A DNA stretch of 15,208 nt from Acinetobacter sp. Lineage in GTDB: Bacteria > Pseudomonadota > Gammaproteobacteria > Pseudomonadales > Moraxellaceae. This document shows positions 6,087 through 14,757 of this stretch, piece by piece. The notes below the pieces were generated by a model. That model had not been told where the DNA came from, did not search any database, and was given only the letters and a program-made list of their open reading frames with translations. Made by a program: the position numbers and the translations under genes. The stretch spans positions 15,493 through 30,700 of the forward strand of contig JAUNHS010000004.1 of the NCBI GenBank assembly GCA_030523805.1, written 5' to 3'. Within the stretch, counting starts at the first letter, position 1, and each line of letters begins with the position of its first letter.

Positions 6087-7541
6087 ATGCAATCACTCAA
6101 ACAGCCATCACTTTTTAAACAAGCCAGTTATCTCAATGGCACATGGATTGATACTCAACAACGTGAAGCCATTGCCGTACATAATCCATTTAACCAACAG
6201 CATATTGGCGATGTCCCTAGCCTTACGCACGATGATGTATGCCAAGCCGTGCAAGCTGCGGAACACGCACAACACGCATGGCAAAAGCTCACAGCAAAAC
6301 AACGTGCCAATTATTTACACGCTTGGGCAGATTTAATTGACCAACATCAAGATGATTTGGCTCGTATCATGACCATTGAACAAGGCAAACCACTACACGA
6401 AGCACGTGGTGAAATTGCTTATGCCAACAGCTTTGTTCGCTGGTTTGCTGAAGAAGGCAAACGCATTTATGGCGATGTTATTCCTGCAAATACTGCACAA
6501 TTACGCCATGTGATATTAAAACAACCTGTAGGCGTATGTGCAGCCATTACGCCATGGAATTTCCCAGCAGCAATGATTACTCGCAAAGTTGCACCTGCAC
6601 TCGCAGCAGGCTGTACGATGATTGTCAAACCTGCGATGGAAACACCATTTTCAGCAATAGCATTGGCAGAACTCGCTCACCAAGCAGGTATTCCAGCTGG
6701 TGTATTGCAAATTTTAACAGGCTCATCTAGCACCATTGGACAAGTTTTAACCCAAGATGAGCGTGTGCATAAATTATCCTTTACTGGCTCTACCGAAGTT
6801 GGACGCATTTTAATGCAACAATGTGCATCTACCGTCAAAAAATTGTCTATGGAATTGGGTGGCAATGCACCATTTATCGTATTTGATGATGCAGATTTGC
6901 ACAAAGCCGCAGATGGTTTAATTGCATCAAAATATCGCAATGCAGGACAGACCTGTGTATGTGCCAATCGGATTTATGTACATCGCTCAGTGAAAGATGA
7001 ATTTTTACGCATTTTTAGTGAAAAAGTGCAGGCTCTGAAAGTGGGCGATGGTTTACAAGCAGGCACAGATATTGGCCCGCTCATTAATCAAGATGCGTTA
7101 GATAAAGTGCAATTTTTATTGCAAGATGCTGTGCATAAAGGAGCAACCATCATCACAGGTGGGCAAACTCACTCATCATCACCGTTAAGTTTTCAACCGA
7201 CCATCATCACCGATTTAAATGATGATATGGCGATTGCTCATGATGAAATTTTTGGGCCAATCGCACCAGTATTTATTTTTGATGATGAAGATGAAGTGAT
7301 TGCGGCAGCTAATCATACCATTTACGGTTTGGCAGCGTATTTCTATACGCAAAATATGGCTCGTTCATGGCGAGTTGCCGAAGCATTGCAATATGGTATG
7401 GTTGCTCAAAATACGGGCTTGCTATCTACGGAAGTTGCTCCGTTTGGTGGTGTGAAGCAATCAGGCTTTGGGCGTGAAGGCTCTAAATATGGAATTGATG
7501 AATATGTGAGTACCAAATATTGGTGTTTAGATGTGAATTAA
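6087..7541 (+). CDS. gabD: NAD(P)+-dependent glutarate-semialdehyde / succinate-semialdehyde dehydrogenase
   Basis: Cytoplasmic aldehyde dehydrogenase that oxidises glutarate semialdehyde to glutarate (DavD role) or succinate semialdehyde to succinate (GabD role). The 484 residues match GabD length. Visible are TPWNFPAAM with oxyanion Asn158, the cofactor loop at Lys181, FTGSTEVG in the Rossmann part, catalytic base Glu256 in MELGGNAPF, and nucleophile Cys290 in GQTCVCANR; E. coli GabD has the equivalent residues two positions earlier. One oddity: after Lys181-Pro-Ala the usual Ser of NADP-preferring GabD is Met184, so cofactor preference is unclear. AAGGA at 6076-6080 fixes the start. It is divergent from the IclR genes and is followed after 61 bases (to the chosen start) by the aminotransferase. 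The neighbouring gcdH and CoA-transferase favour the glutarate role; GabD and DavD enzymes often accept both substrates. Confidence 0.93.
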   Translation: MQSLKQPSLFKQASYLNGTWIDTQQREAIAVHNPFNQQHIGDVPSLTHDDVCQAVQAAEHAQHAWQKLTAKQRANYLHAWADLIDQHQDDLARIMTIEQGKPLHEARGEIAYANSFVRWFAEEGKRIYGDVIPANTAQLRHVILKQPVGVCAAITPWNFPAAMITRKVAPALAAGCTMIVKPAMETPFSAIALAELAHQAGIPAGVLQILTGSSSTIGQVLTQDERVHKLSFTGSTEVGRILMQQCASTVKKLSMELGGNAPFIVFDDADLHKAADGLIASKYRNAGQTCVCANRIYVHRSVKDEFLRIFSEKVQALKVGDGLQAGTDIGPLINQDALDKVQFLLQDAVHKGATIITGGQTHSSSPLSFQPTIITDLNDDMAIAHDEIFGPIAPVFIFDDEDEVIAAANHTIYGLAAYFYTQNMARSWRVAEALQYGMVAQNTGLLSTEVAPFGGVKQSGFGREGSKYGIDEYVSTKYWCLDVN

Positions 7542-7602
7542 TTTCATACAACATTTCGTATTTTTAGTTTATTTTCATTTAATTGCTCAGAAGGATGTGA
7601 AC

Positions 7603-8862
7603 ATGACGCAAGTAAACAATCAAACACTTTTAGCTCGCCGTCAAAAAGTCTTGCCTAAAGGCTTAGGCGTTGCTTTTCCAATTTTTGCAAATCATGCGAA
7701 AAATAGTGAAATTTGGGACGTAGAAGGTCAGCGTTATATTGATTTTATTGGTGGAATTTCTGTTTTAAATACAGGACATAGCCACCCTAAAATTGTTGCT
7801 GCTGTGAGTGAACAATTACAAAAGTTTTCTCACACATCTGCACAAATTGTACATTATGAAAGCTATGTTGCACTTTGTGAAAAGCTCTGTGAAAAAGCAC
7901 CAATAAGTGGTGATTGCAAAGCATTCTTGCTCACTACTGGTGCAGAAACTGTTGAAAATGCGATTAAAATAGCACGAGCCAAAACAGGTCGCTCAGGAAT
8001 TATTGCTTTTGTTGGTGGTTGGCATGGTCGTACTTTATTGGCAATGGGATTAACAGGAAAAGTCATTCCATATAAAAAAGATTTTGGGCCAATGCCTGCA
8101 TCAATCTATCACGCTTTATTTCCAGCACCTGAAACTGGCATTACGGAAGAAGAAGCATTACGTAGCTTGGAAATGATTTTCAAAGCAGATATTGATCCAA
8201 GTGAAGTTGCAGCCATGATTGTAGAACCAGTACAAGGCGAAGGAGGTTTTTACCAACTTAGCCCATCTTTTGCTCAAAAGTTAAGAGAAATTTGTAATCA
8301 ACATGGCATTGTTTTAATTTTTGATGAAGTACAATCAGGTTTTGCTCGTACAGGTACATTATTTGCTAGTGAACAATTAGGCGTAGAGCCAGATTTACTC
8401 ACTTGTGCCAAAAGTCTTGCAGGTGGCTTCCCTATTTCTGCACTTATTGGGCGTGCTGAAATTATGGACGCTGCCCAAACAGGTGGTCTTGGTGGAACGT
8501 ATGCAGGTAGTCCATTAGGGACAGTGGCGGCATTAAAAGTACTGGAAATTATTGAAGAAGAGAATTTATTGCAACGTAGCCGAGATATTGGCGATAAAAT
8601 TGCTCAATTCTTGAAACAGTTAAATCACCCTAAAATAGCAAATGTTCGTCATAAAGGTGCAATGCTTGCTTTTGATATAGTCAATGAACACGGCAAACCT
8701 GATGTTGATGCAACGAATGCACTAAAAGCCAAAGCCTTTGAACAAGGTTTATTATTGGCATCTTGTGGTATGTATTTTAATACAATTCGTGTGATGGTGC
8801 CATTAACTGTACAAGATGATGTATTAGATGAAGCATTAAATATTATTGCGAATGCTTTATAA
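7603..8862 (+). CDS. gabT: 5-aminovalerate / 4-aminobutyrate aminotransferase (class III, PLP)
   Basis: Pyridoxal-phosphate omega-aminotransferase that moves the terminal amino group of 5-aminovalerate or GABA to 2-oxoglutarate, giving glutarate or succinate semialdehyde for the preceding dehydrogenase. Class III features are in order: YIDFIGGISVLNTGHSHP near the N-terminus, TTGAETVENAIKIARA, GGWHGRTL for PLP binding, EPVQGEGGF, LIFDEVQSGFARTG with Asp241 that pairs with the PLP nitrogen, and CAKSLAGGFP with Schiff-base Lys270; E. coli GabT uses Asp239 and Lys268. The protein has 419 residues from ATG 7603, chosen because AAGGA at 7591-7595 is seven bases upstream. A GTG at 7597 is too close to that site. 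The order dehydrogenase-aminotransferase matches gabDT/davDT operons. GABA versus 5-aminovalerate cannot be told from sequence alone, and the context favours 5-aminovalerate as at least one substrate. Confidence 0.93.
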   Translation: MTQVNNQTLLARRQKVLPKGLGVAFPIFANHAKNSEIWDVEGQRYIDFIGGISVLNTGHSHPKIVAAVSEQLQKFSHTSAQIVHYESYVALCEKLCEKAPISGDCKAFLLTTGAETVENAIKIARAKTGRSGIIAFVGGWHGRTLLAMGLTGKVIPYKKDFGPMPASIYHALFPAPETGITEEEALRSLEMIFKADIDPSEVAAMIVEPVQGEGGFYQLSPSFAQKLREICNQHGIVLIFDEVQSGFARTGTLFASEQLGVEPDLLTCAKSLAGGFPISALIGRAEIMDAAQTGGLGGTYAGSPLGTVAALKVLEIIEEENLLQRSRDIGDKIAQFLKQLNHPKIANVRHKGAMLAFDIVNEHGKPDVDATNALKAKAFEQGLLLASCGMYFNTIRVMVPLTVQDDVLDEALNIIANAL

Positions 8863-8884
8863 CATTATGCCTATGTAATAAACA

Positions 8885-9006
8885 GATGAAATGTCGTCTT
8901 TGCTGACCAAAAGGCTACATTTCATCATCTCAAGGATTTGAGATGTAATCGTCATCAATATACAAAAATGACGAATAAAAGTGGGTTTTTACGGACATCT
9001 CAAATC
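8885..9006 (+). other. structured leader with mutually exclusive hairpins before the permease gene
   Basis: The 193-base gap between the aminotransferase and permease genes is full of inverted repeats. They are GATGAAATGT/ACATTTCATC (8885-8894 with 8917-8926), CATCTCAA/TTGAGATG with loop GGAT (8926-8933 with 8938-8945), TCGTCAT/ATGACGA (8949-8955 with 8968-8974), and a 12-bp perfect long-range pair, GATTTGAGATGT (8935-8946) with ACATCTCAAATC (8995-9006). The long-range pair uses the same bases as the second hairpin, so only one can form at a time. There is no T run of terminator type and no known riboswitch class recognised. It could be a conditional leader, an RNA-processing region, or simply a repeat-rich spacer. 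Confidence 0.5.
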
Positions 9007-9055
9007 AAATGATGGATAACTACCGTCTAAATGTAAAAGTACAAGGAGTCGGTTT

Positions 9056-10540
9056 ATGTCAAAAAGTGAATTAAAAAAATCGTTAGGAACAGTAGATGTA
9101 GTCGCTCTTGCTTTTGGAGCAATGGTTGGCTGGGGCTGGGTTGTGCTTGCTGGTGGTTGGGTTCAATCTGCAGGAGTTATAGGTGCGGTCATCGCCTTTT
9201 TGATTGGTGGTCTCGCTGTTTTATTTATTGGACTGACTTATGCAGAGCTTGCGGCTTCCATGCCTGTAACAGGTGGTGAACACACTTATACTCACCGTGC
9301 GATGGGTGTTCATGTATCTTTTCTCTGCTCATGGAGCATTCTACTCGGCTACCTTTCTGTTGTTGCTTTTGAAGCTGTTGCCTTACCCACGGTCGTAGAA
9401 TATTTTATACCTAATTACAATCAAGGTTATATGTACACTATTGCAGGCTGGGATATTTATGCCACTTGGGTTGGTGTCGGTATGCTTGGCTCTATCGTGG
9501 TAACTTGGCTGAATATCCGTGGTATGGAAGTAAGTGCATGGTTTCAAAAATTAGCCGTTTTTGGCATTTTACTCGTCGGTATTATGCTTTTTATTGGTGC
9601 ATTATTATTCAATCCTAATGCAAATCTTTCATCTTTACCGCACGCACCTGCATTTGCTCAAGGCATTTCTGGCGTAATGACCGTTATCGTCATGGTACCT
9701 TTTATGTTTGTTGGGTTTGATGTCATTCCACAAGCAGCAGAAGAAATTGATTTAACACGACCAAGAATTGCAATATTCCTTATTGTATCTTTGATTGTCG
9801 CAATTATGTGGTATATGGGAATTGCGTGGAGTGTTGGGCATATACTTTCTTTAGAGCAAGCAACATCATCTAAACTTGCAACAGCTGATGCAATGACGAT
9901 CGCATGGAATGGACAATGGGCAGGCACACTTCTCGTTATTGCTGGTGTATTGGGTATTTTATCTAGTTGGAATGCATTTCTGATTGGTGGTAGTCGCTTA
10001 GTATTTGCAATGGCAAAAGCACATATGTTGCCTCATTTTTTAGCAAAATTACACCCTAAGCACAATACGCCTTATCTTGCCCTATTATTACTCGGTGGAT
10101 TGGCAACTATCGCACCGTTATTTGGGCGTAAAATGTTAGTTTGGATTGTGAATGCAGGCGGTATTGGCATTGTGATTGCATATACTTTTGTTGCATTATC
10201 ATTCCTGATTTTACGCTTTAAAGAGCCAACATCTATGGTGCGACCATTTGTTATTCCAGCAGGAAAATGGGTGGGGGCAATCACTTTTATACTTTGCTTG
10301 GGATTAATTTATCTTTATCTACCCAATAGCCCTGCTGCACTCACAGCAATTGAATGGAGTATTTGTGCTGTTTGGTTACTTATTGGCTTAGCATTGTATG
10401 GCTATACGCTATATACCATGCCAGGACAAAGCAAAGCATTTATGGACGAAGAAATCAAAGCAATTAAAGAACGCAATCAGCAATGGTTAAGAGAACAAGG
10501 AATGCCAAGTAAAGCCTTTGAAATAGATCACAGCAAATAA
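9056..10540 (+). CDS. APC-superfamily amino-acid permease
   Basis: Inner-membrane transporter of 494 residues with about 12 hydrophobic segments. It belongs to the APC (amino acid-polyamine-organocation) superfamily. The N-terminal helix VDVVALAFGAMVGWGWVVL sits where the family has its unwound substrate-binding helix, followed by the conserved loop LTYAELAASMPVTGGEHTY. A hydrophilic tail of about 40 residues ends the protein. AAGGAG at 9043-9048 is seven bases before the ATG. Being last in the run dehydrogenase-aminotransferase-permease, it probably imports the substrate of the aminotransferase, 5-aminovalerate or GABA, though lysine or another amine is possible. The gene is separated from the aminotransferase by a 193-base structured gap, so it may have its own control. 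A hairpin follows the stop codon. Superfamily is secure; substrate is inferred from context. Confidence 0.88.
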   Translation: MSKSELKKSLGTVDVVALAFGAMVGWGWVVLAGGWVQSAGVIGAVIAFLIGGLAVLFIGLTYAELAASMPVTGGEHTYTHRAMGVHVSFLCSWSILLGYLSVVAFEAVALPTVVEYFIPNYNQGYMYTIAGWDIYATWVGVGMLGSIVVTWLNIRGMEVSAWFQKLAVFGILLVGIMLFIGALLFNPNANLSSLPHAPAFAQGISGVMTVIVMVPFMFVGFDVIPQAAEEIDLTRPRIAIFLIVSLIVAIMWYMGIAWSVGHILSLEQATSSKLATADAMTIAWNGQWAGTLLVIAGVLGILSSWNAFLIGGSRLVFAMAKAHMLPHFLAKLHPKHNTPYLALLLLGGLATIAPLFGRKMLVWIVNAGGIGIVIAYTFVALSFLILRFKEPTSMVRPFVIPAGKWVGAITFILCLGLIYLYLPNSPAALTAIEWSICAVWLLIGLALYGYTLYTMPGQSKAFMDEEIKAIKERNQQWLREQGMPSKAFEIDHSK

Positions 10541-10558
10541 ATGTGCTTCTATTTTCCC

Positions 10559-10587
10559 CAAACGCCCTAAACCTTTTAGGGCGTTTG
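10559..10587 (+). terminator. hairpin closing the catabolic block
   Basis: A perfect 13-bp stem pairs 10559-10571 with 10575-10587 around a 3-base loop, with core CGCCCTAAA/TTTAGGGCG. It begins 18 bases after the permease stop. No T run follows on the plus strand, so termination may be partial or rho-assisted; a purely barrier or mRNA-stabilising role is also possible. Confidence 0.65.
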
Positions 10588-10629
10588 ACATTCATTCCCC
10601 ACAAAAGTCGTTTTTTATCATAGCAATAG

Positions 10630-10658
10630 TACAATATCCCCCACTTTTTTGTTAAAAT
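10630..10658 (+). promoter_or_regulatory. weak ilvA promoter candidate
   Basis: TAAAAT (10653-10658) is a fair -10 box. The hexamer 17 bases upstream, TACAAT (10630-10635), is a poor -35. The region lies between the permease hairpin and ilvA, so ilvA must have a promoter near here unless it is read through from upstream. Confidence 0.3.
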
Positions 10659-10692
10659 ACTGTTTATTTTTCATGAAAAACAGGAACTTGCC

Positions 10693-12228
10693 ATGCTCTC
10701 TCGTGTCGTGCGTCAAATCTTACAAGCTACCGTCTATGATGTCGCCATTGAAACGCCTTTAGAAGCTGCTCCACGCATTAGCCAACGCTTAAATAATGAA
10801 ATTCGCTTTAAACGTGAAGATTTACAACCTGTTTTTTCGTTTAAATTGCGTGGTGCATACAACCGTATTAGCCAACTTCCGAAAGAGCAATTACAACGTG
10901 GCGTGATTTGTGCATCAGCAGGTAATCACGCACAAGGCGTGGCATTATCAGGCAAAACTTTAGGCATTAAAGCCATCATCGTCATGCCAACCACCACGCC
11001 AGACATCAAAATCCAAGCGGTTAAAAATTTAGGTGGCGAAGTGGTTTTACACGGCGATAGTTTTGATGTTGCCAATCGTTATGCCAAACAGCGTGCCGAA
11101 GATGATGGTTTAGTGTTCATTCCACCTTATGATGATGAATTGGTCATTGCAGGACAAGGTACGATTGCCAATGAAATTTTACGCCAATGGCGAGACGTGG
11201 AATATGTTTTTGTCGCAGTCGGTGGTGGTGGCTTAATCGCAGGTGTCGCAGCCTACTTGGGCGATGTTGCTCCCCATGTCAAAGTCGTAGGCGTGGAATA
11301 CAACGAATCTGCCTGTCTTAAAGCCGCTTTAGATGCAGGCGAGCGAGTGATTTTACCGCAAGTGGGCTTATTTGCCGATGGTACAGCTGTTGCTCAAATC
11401 GGTGAATTACCGTTTGAATTATTACAACAACAAAAATCAGACGGTTCAGGAGCGATTATTGAACCTGAAATTGTACTTGTGGATACCGATGAAATCTGTG
11501 CAGCCATTAAAGATACTTTTGATGAAAATCGTAGCATTGTTGAACCATCAGGGGCGATGGCATTGGCAGGCATTAAAAAGTATGTAGAACAACACGGCAT
11601 TCAGCACAAAAAAATGGTGTCTATCGTGTGCGGTGCAAATATGAACTTTGACCGTTTACGCTATATTGCCGAGCGTACCGAATTGGGCGAGAAAAAAGAA
11701 GCGATTTTTGCCGTAACCATTGAAGAAAGCAAGGGGGCGTTTTTGCAATTCTGCCGTGCGTTACAAGGGCGAAATATTACCGAGTTTAACTACCGTGCCG
11801 AAGATCCAAAAATTGCCCACGTTTTTGTTGGCATTAGCTTAAAAAATGGTAAGGCCGAACGCCAAGAAATTTTTAATTTATTGTCGCAAAATTATATTGT
11901 TGATGATTTATCGGACGATGAAGTGGCGAAATTACACATTCGTTATTTGATTGGTGGTCATGCCAATTTGGAAAATGAGCGTTTATTCCGTGTGGAATTT
12001 CCAGAACGCCCTGGAGCTTTGCTGACCTTCTTAGAGCGACTTGGCCCGAAAAATAACATTACCCTATTCCACTATCGCAATCACGGTGCGGCTGAAGGGC
12101 GTGTGTTGGTGGGTTTACAATCGGAAGATACGCAAGATCCGAATTATTTAATTCAGTGCTTGGAAAATGTGCAATATCCGTATCAAGAAATTAGTGATAA
12201 TGTGGGATATTTGCGTTTCTTGAAATAA
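10693..12228 (+). CDS. ilvA: threonine deaminase (threonine ammonia-lyase), biosynthetic
   Basis: PLP enzyme converting threonine to 2-oxobutyrate and ammonia, the first committed step of isoleucine synthesis, in the cytoplasm. The 511 residues match the long biosynthetic form. The catalytic part (about 1-320) has PVFSFKLRGAYN with Schiff-base Lys51, SAGNHAQG (75-82), and the phosphate-binding GGGGL (177-181). The regulatory part has two ACT-like subdomains: AIFAVTIEESKGAFLQFC onward (about 333-405) and LFRVEFPERPGALLTFLERLG onward (about 427-500). This two-domain tail is the site of isoleucine inhibition and valine activation in the family and is missing from the short catabolic TdcB form. 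AGGAA at 10682-10686 supports the start. It appears to be a single-gene unit, separated from the catabolic block by a hairpin and followed by its own terminator. Confidence 0.97.
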   Translation: MLSRVVRQILQATVYDVAIETPLEAAPRISQRLNNEIRFKREDLQPVFSFKLRGAYNRISQLPKEQLQRGVICASAGNHAQGVALSGKTLGIKAIIVMPTTTPDIKIQAVKNLGGEVVLHGDSFDVANRYAKQRAEDDGLVFIPPYDDELVIAGQGTIANEILRQWRDVEYVFVAVGGGGLIAGVAAYLGDVAPHVKVVGVEYNESACLKAALDAGERVILPQVGLFADGTAVAQIGELPFELLQQQKSDGSGAIIEPEIVLVDTDEICAAIKDTFDENRSIVEPSGAMALAGIKKYVEQHGIQHKKMVSIVCGANMNFDRLRYIAERTELGEKKEAIFAVTIEESKGAFLQFCRALQGRNITEFNYRAEDPKIAHVFVGISLKNGKAERQEIFNLLSQNYIVDDLSDDEVAKLHIRYLIGGHANLENERLFRVEFPERPGALLTFLERLGPKNNITLFHYRNHGAAEGRVLVGLQSEDTQDPNYLIQCLENVQYPYQEISDNVGYLRFLK

Positions 12229-12244
12229 TATTAGGGTTTGAAGA

Positions 12245-12273
12245 TTGAGTGTTTGAGTAAATCAAACACTCAA
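12245..12273 (+). repeat. strong hairpin after ilvA
   Basis: A perfect 12-bp stem, TTGAGTGTTTGA (12245-12256) with TCAAACACTCAA (12262-12273), and a 5-base loop. No T run follows on either strand. It precedes the true terminator and may protect the 3' end of the ilvA transcript. Confidence 0.6.
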
Positions 12274-12297
12274 CAATAAAACGCTGATTATCGGCTC

Positions 12298-12322
12298 AGG
12301 GCGTATATACTACGCCCTTTTT
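12298..12322 (+). terminator. rho-independent terminator for ilvA
   Basis: AGGGCGTA (12298-12305) pairs with TACGCCCT (12311-12318) around the loop TATAC, and a run of five Ts (12318-12322) follows. It lies in the 113-base gap where ilvA meets the convergent deaminase gene, and is oriented to stop rightward transcription. Confidence 0.85.
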
Positions 12323-12341
12323 ATGAATTGCCAATCATCAA

Positions 12342-13343
<1,002 letters not shown>

Positions 13344-14663
13344 TTAGCCCCCATAAACAAAGAATTTAATCGCCCAAATAATCGCAATAATCCACACCAT
13401 ATACGGCACAGTTTTCGCCTTACCTGTAAACAATTTAATCACAGCATAGCTGATAAAGCCCATCGCAATCCCATCGGCAATGGAATAGGTCAAAGGCATA
13501 AAGACCAAAGTTAAAAATGCTGGTGCAGCTTCGGTAATATCTTCCCAATCAATATTTAAAATGCCTTGAATCATCAAAATAGCAATAAATAATAAAGCAG
13601 GTGCAACAGCAAACCCTGGAATAGACATTGCCAATGGTGAGAAAAATAAGCCGACCAAAAATAAAACAGCAACCACAACAGCCGTTAAGCCTGTACGACC
13701 ACCTGCCGCCACACCAGAAGCAGACTCAATATAAGGCGTAGTTGATGATGTACCAAATGCTGCCCCTGCCACAATCGCAGATGAATCAGCAAATAAAGCA
13801 CGTTTTAAGCGTGGCAATTTACCATCTTGCAATAAGCCTGCACGATGTGAAACACCCACCAAAGTACCTGTACTATCAAATAAATCTACTAAGAAAAATA
13901 CGAAAATAATACCAATCATGCTGGCATTAAATAAGCCTTCAAAATCCATTTGCATAAAGGTTGGTGCAAGTGATGGCACTTCGCCCACTACGCCTTTAAA
14001 TTCATTATGCCCTGTCAAAGTTGAAAGCAAGGTAACTAATAAAATGCTAATAATGATTGCACCTTTCACACGCAAATGATGTAAAATCACAATCACTAAA
14101 AAGCCTAAAAGTGAATATAAAACCGTCGCTTGTTTTAAATCGCCCATTTGTACCAAAGTAAACTGATTGGCAACGACAACACCCGATTTTTGCAATGCGA
14201 TAAAGGCTAAAAATAAACCAATCCCGCCACCAATCGCCAATTTTAACGACATTGGAATAGAATTGACGATATGCTCACGCAATTTTAAAAAGCTAATAAT
14301 AAAGAAAATCACACCCGAGACAAACACAGCCGCCAAAGCCGTTTGCCATGGTACAGCCATCACGCCCAAGCAGACCGAAGCGAAATAGGCATTTAAGCCC
14401 ATACCAGGGGCAAGAGCAATTGGATAATTTGCCACCACACCCATCACTAAACAGCCAATCGCAGCAGCCAAACAGGTTGCAACAAACACTGCCCCATGAT
14501 CCATACCTGTTTCAGAAAGGATAATTGGGTTGATAATCATGATATAACACATGGTTAAAAACGTCGTTACACCTGCTAACAGCTCCGTTTTTACATTAGT
14601 ACCATGCTTACTTAATTGAAATAGACGCTCTAATACAGCATCTTGATGTTGAGAATTTGACAT
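13344..14663 (-). CDS. AzgA-type purine permease (adenine/guanine/hypoxanthine), NCS2 superfamily
   Basis: Inner-membrane proton-coupled nucleobase transporter of 439 residues with roughly 14 hydrophobic segments, close to the length of E. coli AdeP/PurP. Diagnostic stretches are AGVTTFLTMCYIMIINP in the first helix, ALAPGMGLNAYF (about 83-94), VDLFDSTGTLVG (259-270) and TSSTTPYIESASGVAAGG (305-322). The last two hold the half-helix residues that bind the base and proton. The start ATG has a weak AGG about seven bases upstream, and an out-of-frame ATG five bases upstream. It is first in a two-gene operon with the adenine deaminase, which makes adenine the most likely substrate; hypoxanthine or guanine is possible. 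A TGTTATAAT promoter and an intervening terminator-like hairpin lie upstream. Family secure. Confidence 0.93.
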   Translation of the reverse strand: MSNSQHQDAVLERLFQLSKHGTNVKTELLAGVTTFLTMCYIMIINPIILSETGMDHGAVFVATCLAAAIGCLVMGVVANYPIALAPGMGLNAYFASVCLGVMAVPWQTALAAVFVSGVIFFIISFLKLREHIVNSIPMSLKLAIGGGIGLFLAFIALQKSGVVVANQFTLVQMGDLKQATVLYSLLGFLVIVILHHLRVKGAIIISILLVTLLSTLTGHNEFKGVVGEVPSLAPTFMQMDFEGLFNASMIGIIFVFFLVDLFDSTGTLVGVSHRAGLLQDGKLPRLKRALFADSSAIVAGAAFGTSSTTPYIESASGVAAGGRTGLTAVVVAVLFLVGLFFSPLAMSIPGFAVAPALLFIAILMIQGILNIDWEDITEAAPAFLTLVFMPLTYSIADGIAMGFISYAVIKLFTGKAKTVPYMVWIIAIIWAIKFFVYGG

Positions 14664-14690
14664 TGCATAACCTAGTAATGAACAAATAAA

Positions 14691-14715
14691 AAAGCAAGGC
14701 GATATGCCTTACTTT
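14691..14715 (-). terminator. terminator-like hairpin in the purine permease leader
   Basis: On the minus strand, the transcript can form a 10-bp stem (14715-14706 with 14700-14691, one G-U pair) around a 5-base loop, followed by TTTATT. It lies after the PLD-like gene and would end that transcript, but it is also downstream of the predicted permease promoter at 14750-14742. It could therefore end the incoming transcript, attenuate the permease operon, or both. Confidence 0.6.
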
Positions 14716-14741
14716 TATAAAAACCATTTTAAAACCCTGCA

Positions 14742-14750
14742 ATTATAACA
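14742..14750 (-). promoter_or_regulatory. extended -10 promoter for the purine permease-deaminase operon
   Basis: On the minus strand, TG-T-TATAAT at 14750-14742 is a perfect extended -10 element. The -35 region is poor, as extended -10 promoters allow. Transcription would start near 14735, giving a leader of about 72 bases that contains the hairpin at 14691-14715. Confidence 0.55.
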
Positions 14751-14757
14751 TAAATCA

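Noticed and set aside
8863..9055. Lysine riboswitch before the amino-acid permease
   Set aside because: The hairpins do not match the conserved five-helix junction or sequence blocks of that class; only generic pairing is visible.
1709..10558. Horizontally acquired island or composite mobile element
   Set aside because: No transposase, integrase, direct repeat or tRNA border is visible, and the bounding hairpins differ from each other and read as transcription ends.
14167..14388. Rightward 73-codon frame inside the purine permease gene
   Set aside because: It is antisense to conserved transmembrane coding sequence and is best explained as a shadow of that gene.
14664..14735. Purine (adenine/guanine) riboswitch before the permease operon
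   Set aside because: The leader is short and lacks the three-way junction core sequences; only a terminator-like hairpin is present.
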